A DNA stretch of 34,791 bases from an uncultured Gammaproteobacteria bacterium (GCA_937967995.1 CALBTB010000012.1:1-34791); one strand, 5' to 3'. Shown: positions 22,911-31,925, counted from the first letter of the stretch. Program-made: numbers and translations. The notes: generated by a model from the sequence alone, not told the origin.

Positions 22911-23997
22911 CGCCGGCAATCACATCCTGTTTCGCACCGGTTATGGAACTGAGACGTAGCGGTTTTTTATGTATGGTTTGATGGGCGAACCAGGCAAATG
23001 CACAGGCCTCGACCCAGTCAGGCCCCAGCCCGATTTGTGCTGTTGTTAATACTTTTCTGTCCTGCAGGGACTGCGTCAACGTCTCCATCAGGTAGTCATT
23101 ATTGGCGCCACCACCACAAATATAAATTTCCCGGCAATCCGATGCATGTTCCAGAACGGCTTTCGTAATACTGGCACTGGTCAGTTCGAGCAGGGTGGCC
23201 TGCAGGTCCTCGGCTGCGACGAGTTCGGGGTTGAACTTCCTGGCCAGCCAGCGGAGATTAAAATATTCCCGCCCGGTACTCTTGGGTGGAGGTAACGCAA
23301 AATACTCATCAGCGAGTAACACTTCGAGAAGTTTTTTATCCACCTGGCCACTGCGAGCCCATTCCCCCTTTTTGTCATAACGCACGATTTTGTGTCGCTG
23401 AATCCATTCGTCCATCAGGCCATTGCCTGGTCCGGTATCAAAGCCACTGACCGGTTGGCGTGAATCGGCAGGCAGGATAGTGATGTTGGCAATACCGCCG
23501 ATATTCACCGCGGCGCGCGAAATGGAATTATCGCGAAACAGAAACTCATGGAATGCCGGTGCAAACGGTGCGCCCTGTCCGCCGGCCGCCATGTCGCGAC
23601 GGCGAAAGTCGGCAACCGTGGTGATGCCGGTATGTTGTGCAAGAAAAGCGGGGTTACCGATCTGTAATGTGTTCGGGAAGTCAGAAGAGGGTTGATGGTA
23701 AAGCGTCTGGCCATGAAAACCGATGGCGACAATGTGGCTGGCGGTGGTATGTGCCTTGTTAAGTAATTTCCTGACCGCCAGCGCATGGACGACTGCGACT
23801 TCCTGATCCTGTCTTAACAGGTCAGAAAAACTGGCAGATTTGTCACTGACCAGTTGCTGTAACTTACGATGAATCTCTTCGGGATAGGGTTCGTGATGTG
23901 TTTCAAGACAATGAAAACCATCAGTAAGATTGACTAATGCCGCATCGACACCGTCATTACTGGTGCCTGACATTAATCCTATGTAGAGTTCATCCAT
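22897..23997 (-). CDS. anmK: Anhydro-N-acetylmuramic acid kinase
   Basis: 366 residues, the normal length. The enzyme phosphorylates and opens 1,6-anhydro-MurNAc from recycled peptidoglycan to give MurNAc-6-phosphate. Visible family motifs: LYIGLMSGTSNDGVDAAL at the N-terminus (usually GTSLDG, here GTSNDG), AIGFHGQTLYH, VNIGGIANIT, GFDTGPGNGLMD and YICGGGANN near the C-terminus. It is 21 bp after the M23 peptidase gene on the same strand, so wall cutting and recycling genes are co-transcribed, as in Pseudomonas-type genomes. Confidence 0.96.
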   Translation of the reverse strand: MDELYIGLMSGTSNDGVDAALVNLTDGFHCLETHHEPYPEEIHRKLQQLVSDKSASFSDLLRQDQEVAVVHALAVRKLLNKAHTTASHIVAIGFHGQTLYHQPSSDFPNTLQIGNPAFLAQHTGITTVADFRRRDMAAGGQGAPFAPAFHEFLFRDNSISRAAVNIGGIANITILPADSRQPVSGFDTGPGNGLMDEWIQRHKIVRYDKKGEWARSGQVDKKLLEVLLADEYFALPPPKSTGREYFNLRWLARKFNPELVAAEDLQATLLELTSASITKAVLEHASDCREIYICGGGANNDYLMETLTQSLQDRKVLTTAQIGLGPDWVEACAFAWFAHQTIHKKPLRLSSITGAKQDVIAGAIYQ

Positions 23998-24018
23998 GCA
24001 GGATATGAGGAAAGTGAC

Positions 24019-25419
24019 TTACTGGTGATTAAGCGCCAGATTCGTTTCTTTATAAACGGCCAGTTGTGACAATAGTGATTGCGCGTGTGCCGTAAAGCTT
24101 TCCTTGTATTTATGGTTGATTGGACTGGCGTTTGGCAATCTGACCGTCAGTGGATTTCTGTGCACGCCATTGACGCGAAATTCATAGTGCAGGTGCGGAC
24201 CCGTTGCACGACCGGAAGCACCGACATAGCCAATTACCTGGCCCTGCTTGACGCGTTTACCGACGTGTATACCGCGGCGATAGGAAGACATGTGTGCATA
24301 TAGCGTACTGTAACGCCCACCGTGCTGAATAATGATCGTACGTCCGTAACCGCCTTTACGACCTTTGTGAATAATTTTACCGTCGCCGGCGGCGCGAATG
24401 GGGGTACCGGTTGGCGCAGCATAATCGACACCCTTGTGCATGCGTATGCGATTCAGTACCGGATGATGGCGTTTGCCAAAGCGTGAACTGATGCGGCGAA
24501 AATCGACCGGCGTGCGCAGGAATGCCTTACGCATCGAGTGCCCGTCCGGTGAATAATAATCACTATGACCACCTTCGTCGGTGTAGCGAATGGCATGAAA
24601 ATCGTTACCGCGATTGACAAACTCGGCAGCGATAATCGGTCCGTCGTTTACTTTTACACCGTTCAGGAAATGTTCTTCATACAACACCGTGAAGTGATCA
24701 CCTTCACGAATGTCCAGTGCAAAATCGATATCCCAGGCAAAGATATTCGCCAGTTCCATTGTCAGCTTGTCAGATAATCCGGCCAGGCCGCCAGCCTCAA
24801 ACAGTGAACTGCGAATCACACCGCTGGCGTGGTTGAAACGCTTTTCAACATTTTTATGATGATAGGATGATACGAAGTTATCACCATCGCGGTGCACAGC
24901 CAGGGTTTCGTATTTTGTGATGTCGTATATCAGTGTCTGAAGTGCATTGTCCTGATCAAGTCGAATACGTAATTGCTGACCGGGTTTTACATAACGCAAC
25001 TTACGGGTGTCTTTGCCAAGTTTCATGATGCTATGCAGTTCACTGGCATCCATGTTGTGGCGTTTGAAAATCGCCGCCAGTGAATCACCTTTTTTGACTG
25101 TGACTGTCAGCCAGCGCTCGTCTGCCAGAATGTCGCTGATGCTCTGGTTCGTGACGGTTGTAGTTTGATTCTGGTTTGCGCTGTTAGCTTCCGGAATGTT
25201 AATCGGCAGGACGATTTGATTGTTGTTTGTGCCGTTGAGTGATTGCACGTGCCGCTTGGCCTGTGCGTCCAGCGAGAACACGCTGAATAACGTACTGATA
25301 ACCAGCACCGCCGCAATTATCATGATCAAATGCAGGTGGGTCAGACGAAATCGCTTTTCTCGTTCAGTCGCTTGCGCGACGCACTTGAAATCGCGTGTTA
25401 AGAAAGACTTGTAATCCAC
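24019..25419 (-). CDS. M23 peptidoglycan endopeptidase (MepM-like)
   Basis: 466 residues. A cytoplasmic N-terminus and one membrane helix (about 31-50) anchor a periplasmic protein. A LysM/OapA-like region (about 100-157, VTVKKGDSLAAIFKRHNM ... VKPGQQLRIRL) precedes an M23 LytM domain (about 310-430). The zinc ligands are present: His328 and Asp332 (HKGVDYAAP) and His411 in GPHLHYEF, with the catalytic His376 in LYAHMSS and His409. It should cut peptide crosslinks in peptidoglycan to allow wall growth. It shares a transcript with anmK and is divergent from tyrS. The family assignment is secure; the exact E. coli orthologue (MepM-type) is likely. Confidence 0.93.
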   Translation of the reverse strand: MDYKSFLTRDFKCVAQATEREKRFRLTHLHLIMIIAAVLVISTLFSVFSLDAQAKRHVQSLNGTNNNQIVLPINIPEANSANQNQTTTVTNQSISDILADERWLTVTVKKGDSLAAIFKRHNMDASELHSIMKLGKDTRKLRYVKPGQQLRIRLDQDNALQTLIYDITKYETLAVHRDGDNFVSSYHHKNVEKRFNHASGVIRSSLFEAGGLAGLSDKLTMELANIFAWDIDFALDIREGDHFTVLYEEHFLNGVKVNDGPIIAAEFVNRGNDFHAIRYTDEGGHSDYYSPDGHSMRKAFLRTPVDFRRISSRFGKRHHPVLNRIRMHKGVDYAAPTGTPIRAAGDGKIIHKGRKGGYGRTIIIQHGGRYSTLYAHMSSYRRGIHVGKRVKQGQVIGYVGASGRATGPHLHYEFRVNGVHRNPLTVRLPNASPINHKYKESFTAHAQSLLSQLAVYKETNLALNHQ

Positions 25420-25448
25420 GGAAAAACCTGATTTTTTTGTACTTTTTA

Positions 25449-25477
25449 AAGATAACCTGAAACTATAGTTCGGTCAA
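25449..25477 (-). promoter_or_regulatory. Sigma70 promoter of the M23-anmK transcript
   Basis: On the minus strand TTGACC (25477-25472), a 17-bp spacer and TATCTT (25454-25449), about 30 bp before the M23 start codon. The -35 box is 5 of 6, the -10 box 4 of 6. Confidence 0.5.
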
Positions 25478-25555
25478 TCTCGCCGTAACTTTATTATTCG
25501 ATGCTGCTGAGCGGCCTGTGCTACTCTACGCGCCTTTCAGGGCAATGAGAAGAAA

Positions 25556-26755
25556 ATGACAGCCATTGATGAAAAAATGAGCATTCTCAGGCGTGGTGTG
25601 GATGAAATCCTGCTGGAAGCCGAGCTTGTCGAAAAACTCAAGAAAAACAAGCGATTACGAATCAAAGCAGGGTTCGACCCGACTGCACCGGATTTACACC
25701 TGGGTCACACGGTGCTGATTAACAAATTACGCCAGTTTCAGGATCTGGGGCACGAGGTGCTATTCCTGATCGGCGATTTCACGGCCATGATCGGTGATCC
25801 GACCGGTAAAAGTGCCACCCGGCCCCCGCTTTCCCGGGATGAAGTCATTGAAAATGCCCGTACCTACGAGCAACAGATCTTCAAGATTCTTGCGCCGGAA
25901 AAAACCCTGGTGATGTTCAATTCCAGCTGGATGGGCGAAATGAACGCCGCGGATCTGATTCAGCTGGCTGCCAAACACACGGTGGCACGAATGCTGGAAC
26001 GGGATGATTTTGATAAGCGCTATAAGTCCGGCCAGCCCATCGCCATACACGAATTCCTGTACCCCCTGATTCAGGGCTATGACTCGGTTGCCATGCAGGC
26101 CGACGTGGAACTGGGCGGCACGGATCAGAAATTCAATTTGCTGGTCGGGCGCGAGATGCAAAAGATGAATGGCCTGGAACCGCAGGTCGTCATGACCTTG
26201 CCCTTACTGGAGGGGATTCGCGGCGTCGACAAGATGTCCAAGTCACTGGGTAACTATATTGGTATCGACGAGCCGGCGGATGACATGTTCGGCAAGGTCA
26301 TGAGTATTTCCGATGATCTCATGTGGCGTTATTTTGAATTGCTGAGTTTCCGCTCCAATGCGGAGATTGAGCAATTTCGAAAAGATGTCGCCGAGGGCAA
26401 AAACCCTCGAGATGTAAAGTTTGAGCTGGCAGTGGAAATTGTGGCCCGCTTTCATGACCAGCAAGCCGCCCAGGCAGCCAAACAGGCATTTATCGAGCGC
26501 TTTCAAAAAGGCAATCTGCCGGATGAGATTCCGGCGGTGACATTGAATGCCGATGGTGAAGGCCTGGCGATTGCCAATCTGCTCAAACAGGCCAATCTGG
26601 TCGGCAGTACCTCTGATGCGATCAGAATGATCAAACAGGGTGCAGTAAAAATTGACGGTGAAAAAGTCAGTAATACAAAGCAGGTAATCGAAAAAGGCAG
26701 TGACCAGATTTATCAGGTTGGTAAGCGCCGAATTGCCCGTATTGTCCTCGAATAG
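25556..26755 (+). CDS. tyrS: Tyrosyl-tRNA synthetase
   Basis: 399 residues. It charges tRNA-Tyr with tyrosine. The class I signatures are HLGH (in DLHLGHTVLINKL) and KMSKSLGNYIG. The tyrosine pocket segment QGYDSVAMQADVELGGTDQKFN is present in recognisable form, and a C-terminal S4 RNA-binding domain (about 335-399, SDAIRMIKQGAVKIDGEKV) completes it. The length and motif spacing match the TyrZ-type enzyme found at this place in Pseudomonas; without comparison I keep the symbol tyrS. GAGAAG lies before the ATG. It is divergent from the M23 gene with 136 bp between. Confidence 0.96.
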   Translation: MTAIDEKMSILRRGVDEILLEAELVEKLKKNKRLRIKAGFDPTAPDLHLGHTVLINKLRQFQDLGHEVLFLIGDFTAMIGDPTGKSATRPPLSRDEVIENARTYEQQIFKILAPEKTLVMFNSSWMGEMNAADLIQLAAKHTVARMLERDDFDKRYKSGQPIAIHEFLYPLIQGYDSVAMQADVELGGTDQKFNLLVGREMQKMNGLEPQVVMTLPLLEGIRGVDKMSKSLGNYIGIDEPADDMFGKVMSISDDLMWRYFELLSFRSNAEIEQFRKDVAEGKNPRDVKFELAVEIVARFHDQQAAQAAKQAFIERFQKGNLPDEIPAVTLNADGEGLAIANLLKQANLVGSTSDAIRMIKQGAVKIDGEKVSNTKQVIEKGSDQIYQVGKRRIARIVLE

Positions 26756-26809
26756 TTTCTATTACCCACTATACTTATTGCTTGATCAGCCAAAATAAGG
26801 TGGGTTCAC

Positions 26810-27541
26810 ATGCCATATTTGCAGGCAGGACGTATTCTGTTCCTGCTCCTGAGTCTGTCTTTATGCTCAACTCTGCAAGCACAGGTGCTGGTGCTCAATA
26901 ACCCGACCGCTCCACCACTCACCACTGATTCACAGGATGGATTACTCGATGTCGTAGTGAGTGAGGCCTTTCGCCGCTGCGGACTGGAGCTGAAACTCAT
27001 CAAACTGCCTGCCGAACGGGCTTTGCGCAATGCCAATGAAGGGATCGATGATGGTGACATGAGTCGTATTGCCGGTCTGGAAAAAGTCTATCCCAACCTG
27101 ATTCGTGTGCCGGAAAAAATCTTTGATATGGAATTCGTGGCGTTCAGCAAGCAGAAAGACATGGTGATAACAGACTGGAACAGCCTGGAGCCTTACAACG
27201 TTGGTCTGATCAAGGGCTGGAAAATTTTTGAAAACGGTACCCGGCATTTACCCAATGTTGTTGCCGTGCGAGACGCGGATGTAATGTTCAGTATGCTGGA
27301 CAAGAACCGCATAGAAGTCGCGTTGTATGCTCGCTGGCTTGGTTTGTATCACATCAAAACAATGAACCTGCAGGGCATTCATGATGTTAAACCGCCGTTG
27401 GCAACAAAAGAGATGTTTATTTACCTGCATAAAAAACATCATGAACTGGTACCAAAAATTGCACAGGCGCTGCGTGAAGTAAAGCAAAGCGGAATGTATG
27501 AACGAAATTTCAAAGAAAAATTCCGGGCAATCCAGCCATGA
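26810..27541 (+). CDS. Periplasmic solute-binding (SBP_bac_3-type) protein
   Basis: 243 residues with a signal peptide (about 1-25, ending LQAQ). The mature part has the family-3 binding-protein look: VVSEAFRRCGLELKLIKLPAERALRNANEGIDDGD, then a central WNSLEPYNVGLIKGWKIFE hinge and DVMFSMLDKNRIEVALYARW. Free-standing proteins of this kind bind amino acids or other small molecules, often for a sensor rather than a transporter. No transporter genes are adjacent; instead the gene overlaps a sensor kinase gene by 44 bp, so a role as ligand-binding co-sensor is likely (inference). The ligand cannot be told. Confidence 0.82.
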   Translation: MPYLQAGRILFLLLSLSLCSTLQAQVLVLNNPTAPPLTTDSQDGLLDVVVSEAFRRCGLELKLIKLPAERALRNANEGIDDGDMSRIAGLEKVYPNLIRVPEKIFDMEFVAFSKQKDMVITDWNSLEPYNVGLIKGWKIFENGTRHLPNVVAVRDADVMFSMLDKNRIEVALYARWLGLYHIKTMNLQGIHDVKPPLATKEMFIYLHKKHHELVPKIAQALREVKQSGMYERNFKEKFRAIQP

Positions 27542-29840
27542 TTTACCGAGCCGTATAGGGCGACGGTTAATCATATACCTGGTGTCACTGAGTACAGTGA
27601 TCACCCTGGTTATTACTGCATTTCAGTTATACGAAGATTATCGGCACGAAGTAGGCATTATCGATGAGCGTTTTGCCTTAATCGAACACGCCAATTTAAA
27701 AACCCTGTCACACGCGGTCTGGACGACCAGCCAGTACGATATTTCCCTGCAGTTAGCCGGCCTGATGCGTATGCCGGATATTCAGTATGTCGCCGTACGT
27801 GAAGATAATGATGTCGTCGTTTCCATGGGTGAAAAACAACAGAAAAGTACCATCAGTAAAACGTTCCCACTTGACTATAATCACCGCGGTGTTCGGTACA
27901 CGATTGGTTATCTGGATGTGGTAGCGACACTGGATCGGATTTATCAGCGCCTGATCGACAAAGTGTGGGTTATCCTGTTATCCAATGCAGTTAAAACATT
28001 CCTGGTTGCCGGGTTTATGTTGCTTGTGTTTTATAAGCTGGTGACACGTCACCTGCATGACCTGGCTACACAGGTGGAATCCGTCGCACTGGATAACCTG
28101 CGTAGTCCGGTCAAACTCGACAGGACGAAAAAACACGACAACAAACAGGATGAGCTGGATGTGCTGGCCAGCTCCTTTGACCGCATGCGTCTTAAAATGG
28201 CGGCGGCTGTCGAAGGAATGAAGCAGCGTGAAAAGGAACTGATGTTGTTTGAAGTGATTATGAATACATCTACAGACCTGATTGCTTTTGTTGACAGAAA
28301 CTATATATACCGTGCCGTAAATAAATCATTCTGTGACTTTTTCGATAAAAATCCAACCGAAGTGATTGGCCGCAGCAGTAAGGATTTGCTTGGTAGTGAT
28401 ATGTTTTTTAGCATAGTGAAACCGCGCCTGGATCAGGTTCTGAATGGCCAACAGATGCAATATGTAACCACTATTCAAAATAACCACGACGAGGAAATGT
28501 TTGTTGAAGTGAATTATCACCCGTACTATGGAGGTGAGCAGCGTGTACAGGGTGTCGTCGTCAATATTCGCAATGTCAGCGCCCGTGTGCAGATCGATCG
28601 TGATAATGAACGCCATAAACGGGTCTACGAAGCGCTGGCACAACAGTCCTTTGCGACCTATGAGATTTTTCTCAAAAATACATTGTCACTACTACAGGAA
28701 ATGTTTGATTCGTGTTATGCCTTTGCCGGCCGGTTATTACCGGATGGAAAACATGTGGTGACGGAATGTGTGCTCAAGGACACGCAACAATTAAAAAACT
28801 TTGTGTATGAAATACGTACCACGCCCTGTGAACATGCCTTTGATCATAAAAAGAACCTGATATATGAAGATGTCATAGGTAAGTATCCGGAAGATGAACT
28901 GATCGTCGACATGGAGGCGGAAACTTACTTTGGTGTGCCATTGATCAGTTCCAATGGCGATACTATTGGTATTATCGCTGTGCTCGATACCAGGCCACAT
29001 CAACCCGAAAGCTGGCATGAAAATACCCTGAGTGTGTTTGCTGCCAGAATCGCCCTGGAAATGGAACGTTATGATGCCTTAAAACAACTGGAGGAATACA
29101 ACGAAGAACTCGAATCCATTGTGGCCGCCAGAACCGAAGAACTGAAAAACTCTGTCAGCGATCTGGAAACTTTCAGTTATTCGGTATCGCATGATCTGCG
29201 CACACCGTTAAGGGCCATCAATGGTTATAGTCAGATTTTGCTGGAAGACCTGAGTGATAATTTAGCACCGGAATCACTGGAGCATCTGCAGCGCATACGA
29301 ACGGCCAGTGAAACCATGGGTGACTTGATCGATAACCTGTTACGCCTGTCCCGCATCGGGCGCCAGCCCCTGGACGTACAGAAGATCGATCTGGCCGCGT
29401 TGGGTACCGAAGCATTTAACCAATACTCGGACGGGCTGGAGAAGAAACCGGCCTTTGTTCTTCATAACAATCTTGACGGTTATGGCGACCCGGGACTGGT
29501 CAGGATCGTGCTGGATAACCTGATTGGTAATGCCATCAAGTACAGTGCCAACAACCCGGAGCCGAGAATTGAACTGGGCATGCTGAACGACGGCAAAGAA
29601 AATATTTATTATATAAAAGACAATGGCGTTGGCTTTAATGAGCAGTACAAGGAAAAGTTGTTCAAGCCATTCCAGCGCTTACATGATGATCCGAAATTCC
29701 AGGGAACCGGTATTGGACTGGCAACAGTCAAACGAATTATTAACCGGCATGGTGGCCGGGTCTGGGCGGAATCGCACAAAAACGAGGGCGCGGTATTTTA
29801 TTTTACGCTTGGGCCGGAAAGTCGTTACGAAGTGGCCTGA
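27498..29840 (+). CDS. Membrane PAS-GAF sensor histidine kinase
   Basis: 780 residues. Membrane helices at about 24-44 and 157-179 enclose a periplasmic domain of about 110 residues; a HAMP-like segment (about 180-240), PAS (about 248-362), GAF (about 375-522), coiled coil and HisKA (His565 in SYSVSHDLRTPLRAI) follow, then HATPase (about 650-775) with NLIGNAIKYS, DNGVGFNEQY and GTGIGLATV. This kinase core is the type seen in phytochrome-like kinases, whose partners are single-domain Rcp1-like receivers; three such receivers are encoded next door. The ATG lies 44 bp inside the binding-protein gene with GCGGAA before it, and no later start keeps the first helix. Confidence 0.93.
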   Translation: MNEISKKNSGQSSHDLPSRIGRRLIIYLVSLSTVITLVITAFQLYEDYRHEVGIIDERFALIEHANLKTLSHAVWTTSQYDISLQLAGLMRMPDIQYVAVREDNDVVVSMGEKQQKSTISKTFPLDYNHRGVRYTIGYLDVVATLDRIYQRLIDKVWVILLSNAVKTFLVAGFMLLVFYKLVTRHLHDLATQVESVALDNLRSPVKLDRTKKHDNKQDELDVLASSFDRMRLKMAAAVEGMKQREKELMLFEVIMNTSTDLIAFVDRNYIYRAVNKSFCDFFDKNPTEVIGRSSKDLLGSDMFFSIVKPRLDQVLNGQQMQYVTTIQNNHDEEMFVEVNYHPYYGGEQRVQGVVVNIRNVSARVQIDRDNERHKRVYEALAQQSFATYEIFLKNTLSLLQEMFDSCYAFAGRLLPDGKHVVTECVLKDTQQLKNFVYEIRTTPCEHAFDHKKNLIYEDVIGKYPEDELIVDMEAETYFGVPLISSNGDTIGIIAVLDTRPHQPESWHENTLSVFAARIALEMERYDALKQLEEYNEELESIVAARTEELKNSVSDLETFSYSVSHDLRTPLRAINGYSQILLEDLSDNLAPESLEHLQRIRTASETMGDLIDNLLRLSRIGRQPLDVQKIDLAALGTEAFNQYSDGLEKKPAFVLHNNLDGYGDPGLVRIVLDNLIGNAIKYSANNPEPRIELGMLNDGKENIYYIKDNGVGFNEQYKEKLFKPFQRLHDDPKFQGTGIGLATVKRIINRHGGRVWAESHKNEGAVFYFTLGPESRYEVA

Positions 29841-29850
29841 ATCTGGTCAA

Positions 29851-30552
29851 TCAGAAAAGTTGTGGCGGGACATTAGTGTGTAGCCAGTACTTGCCGATAT
29901 CACCAATCGTTTTGCAGAATTCCTCGTAATCCACGGGCTTGCATACATAACTGTTCATACCAAGTTCGTAGCCACGCCCAATATCGCGTTCTTCATCGGA
30001 TGTTGTCAGGATGACCACCGGGATATGTCGTGTGTCAGGGTTTTCGCGCACGGCCTTTAACACGTCATGGCCACTTACCTTGGGCAGGTTGAGATCCAGC
30101 AAAATTAACTGGGGTAATTCATTTTTGCTGCGATTGGCATACTTGCCCGTTGCAAACATGAAGTCCAGTGCTTCCTGGCCATCACGGCAAACGATGATAT
30201 CGAAATTGATGTCGATGCGTTGTATGGCCCGAAACGTGAGTTCGATATCACTGGTACTGTCCTCAACCAGTAGAATACGTGGTGAATTACTATTGGAAAA
30301 GGTGTCTTCGGTTTGAAGTTTATTCAGCTCGACAATGATTTTCTTGAAGCCGATGTCCCGGCACCAGAACAGGGCGGTGTCGGAGGTTTTGAAAATTCGG
30401 GGGTTGCCGCGCTTGAGGGTGAGCAGGTGAACTTCTTCGCCGTTGGCTTCATGGAACTCCACCAACCAGCCCTGTTCCTGCGTGGCGTAGCGAACCGATG
30501 CACCGCTCCAGTGGTCCGCCTGATACAACAGTTTCACATCCCTCTCGTTCAT
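29851..30552 (-). CDS. Rcp1-like receiver with unfamiliar N-terminal domain
   Basis: 233 residues from the ATG at 30552. This start is chosen because it aligns residue for residue with the neighbouring 76-residue protein. Residues 1-76 form a small domain I do not recognise (KLLY, GW, KRG, RIFKTSD, AL, IGF). Residues 92-228 are a receiver with acidic VED (96-98), phospho-acceptor Asp153 (LILLDLNLPKVSG), Thr in LTTSDEE and Lys205 (VCKPVD), of the Rcp1 type known to be paired with phytochrome-like kinases. There is no DNA-binding output. It is convergent with the kinase gene, ending 10 bp from its stop, and is a likely partner of that kinase. Confidence 0.85.
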   Translation of the reverse strand: MNERDVKLLYQADHWSGASVRYATQEQGWLVEFHEANGEEVHLLTLKRGNPRIFKTSDTALFWCRDIGFKKIIVELNKLQTEDTFSNSNSPRILLVEDSTSDIELTFRAIQRIDINFDIIVCRDGQEALDFMFATGKYANRSKNELPQLILLDLNLPKVSGHDVLKAVRENPDTRHIPVVILTTSDEERDIGRGYELGMNSYVCKPVDYEEFCKTIGDIGKYWLHTNVPPQLF

Positions 30553-30638
30553 ATCTGGTCCCCGTCCGCTATCAGGCCAATATAACCCAAACACCTAAAA
30601 TTGGTAAGACTATGCAGGCGGGCAGGTCGCCGTTTTGG

Positions 30639-30869
30639 CTACATCGCGACTTCGACCTGATGAAAGCCAATGCGTGCACAACAACGCAAAGCTGCGTCCG
30701 ACGTTTTAAAGACTCGTGCGGAATCGCCGCGCTTGGAGACGAGAAAGTGCTGGCTCTGGTTTTTCTCAACCATGCGGATCACCCAGCCGCGCTTATCCTC
30801 GGTTTGCTCAATGATCACCGAGTCCAGGTCGTTGGATTTGTAGAGTAATTTGGCTTCCCGTTCCTGCAT
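30639..30869 (-). CDS. Small protein, free-standing copy of the receiver's N-terminal domain
   Basis: 76 residues, about one third identical without gaps to residues 1-76 of the next gene's product (by eye 25 of 76). Shared positions include KLLY (7-10), GW (28-29), FKTSD (54-58), AL (60-61), Cys64 and IGF (67-69). Both a real ribosome site (AGGGAA) before the ATG and the homology show that it is a true gene. I know no function. It lies 86 bp upstream of the fused gene on the same strand, so the pair could come from a local duplication, with the free copy competing for or assisting the fused one. Nothing suggests DNA binding or catalysis. Confidence 0.8.
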   Translation of the reverse strand: MQEREAKLLYKSNDLDSVIIEQTEDKRGWVIRMVEKNQSQHFLVSKRGDSARVFKTSDAALRCCARIGFHQVEVAM

Positions 30870-31169
30870 AACCGGGTTCCCTAAAACAGTGTTGTGGGAC
30901 TACACAAACTATAGCTGCAACTGGCGAAAATCAAAGTGTTTTGAACAGGTATTTTGTGACGATTTGGCTCGTTTGACGAAATTTTGATCAGACTGGTGCC
31001 CTGGTGAGCAGTCTCGGAGCTGGTTTGATGGATGTTTGCTTGCGCTTTGTTAAACATCGTTAAAACAGTTTGTTTGCAACAACTTGTAAAGAATTTTTCA
31101 TGACAAAGTGCGTCACACATACCAGACTTATCTTCGTATGGCAGTTTGACAACAGGAAAGCCCCGCACA
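30870..31169. other. Intergenic region between divergent signalling genes
   Basis: 300 bp between the small-protein gene (minus) and the next receiver gene (plus). It is AT-rich. A possible minus-strand promoter is TTGATT (30934-30929) and TATAGT (30913-30908), but the spacer is only 15 bp. No RNA gene, repeat or terminator is evident, and I see no plus-strand promoter of good quality. Confidence 0.4.
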
Positions 31170-31652
31170 ATGCAACACAGTTTGTTACACGGGCATGGGC
31201 CCGATTACCAGAAAATCAAGCACGTCCTGCTGGTTGATGATTCCCCAGATGACATTGCACTGACACGTCGTGCCCTGGCGCGGGCGGGTTTTACCGTGCA
31301 TCTGGAAGTGTTTCAGCAGAAAGAGGCGATATTACAGCACCTCAGTGCCCGACAGAATCCGAGTCAGACGGTACCGGACCTGGTGCTGATTGACCTGTCA
31401 CTGCCGAAAGTCGATGGCCTGAAGCTGATCAGCCAGATTCGTGAGCAACCGCTTACTCGCTTTTTACCCGTGGTGGCGCTCGGGACCAGCTGCGATAATC
31501 GTGAGGTGGTCAGCTGTTATGAGGCGGGGGCGAGCAGCTATATTTTCAAGGCCACGGAGTTTACGGAGTACGCGCATACGCTGCGCGAGGTCTGTGCATA
31601 CTGGCTGAATCTGAATATCACCCCAATGGGTAGCATGTTGATCGCCAGTTGA
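31170..31652 (+). CDS. Single-domain Rcp1-like response regulator, atypical
   Basis: 160 residues from the ATG at 31170 (GGAAAG about 10 bp before); an upstream TTG at 31146 is a weaker choice. The receiver runs from about 17 to 150 with acidic DD (23-24), phospho-acceptor Asp75 (LVLIDLSLPKVDG) and Lys127. The usual Lys-Pro is Lys-Ala here (YIFKATEF), and the Thr switch segment reads ALGTSCD, so the output surface differs from the two neighbouring receivers. No output domain. The N-terminus (about 1-16) is extra and His/Gly-rich. Likely part of the same phosphorelay as the kinase at 27498-29840 (inference). Confidence 0.88.
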   Translation: MQHSLLHGHGPDYQKIKHVLLVDDSPDDIALTRRALARAGFTVHLEVFQQKEAILQHLSARQNPSQTVPDLVLIDLSLPKVDGLKLISQIREQPLTRFLPVVALGTSCDNREVVSCYEAGASSYIFKATEFTEYAHTLREVCAYWLNLNITPMGSMLIAS

Positions 31653-31844
31653 TTAACCATTCTATAACCTGTCTAAATATTACAATTCGTAAATTTCCTC
31701 GATATTTCTGGGTTAAGAGCCTATAGATATATGAGAAGTCAGCTAGGTTTTTTCGTTATAAAATACCATTTATATAGTAAGGATATGATGTTGCGCTTGC
31801 GTCGTCGTTATTGAATCGCAAACTGCCTGGGCATCGGGATCTCG

Positions 31845-31901
31845 TTACGCCATTACCACAGTGGAAGTGCGTAATAGCACAGACTGACCGGGTTGCTGTG
31901 C
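31845..31901 (+). promoter_or_regulatory. Two hairpins in the leader of the receiver gene at 31926
   Basis: TTACGC (31845-31850) and GCGTAA (31869-31874) enclose CCACAGTGG (31856-31864). GCACAG (31877-31882) and CTGTGC (31896-31901) form a second hairpin. The ribosome site GAGGGA follows at 31913. The rest of the 273-bp gap (31653-31925) is AT-rich with several TATA-like boxes but no clear promoter. A structured leader is possible. Confidence 0.35.
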
Positions 31902-31925
31902 AGAAAATAAACGAGGGAGCGAACA

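Noticed and set aside
26764..26805. ACCCAC / GTGGGT hairpin over the ribosome site of the binding-protein gene
   Set aside because: Only six base pairs with a 30-nt loop; could be chance, so not listed as a control element.
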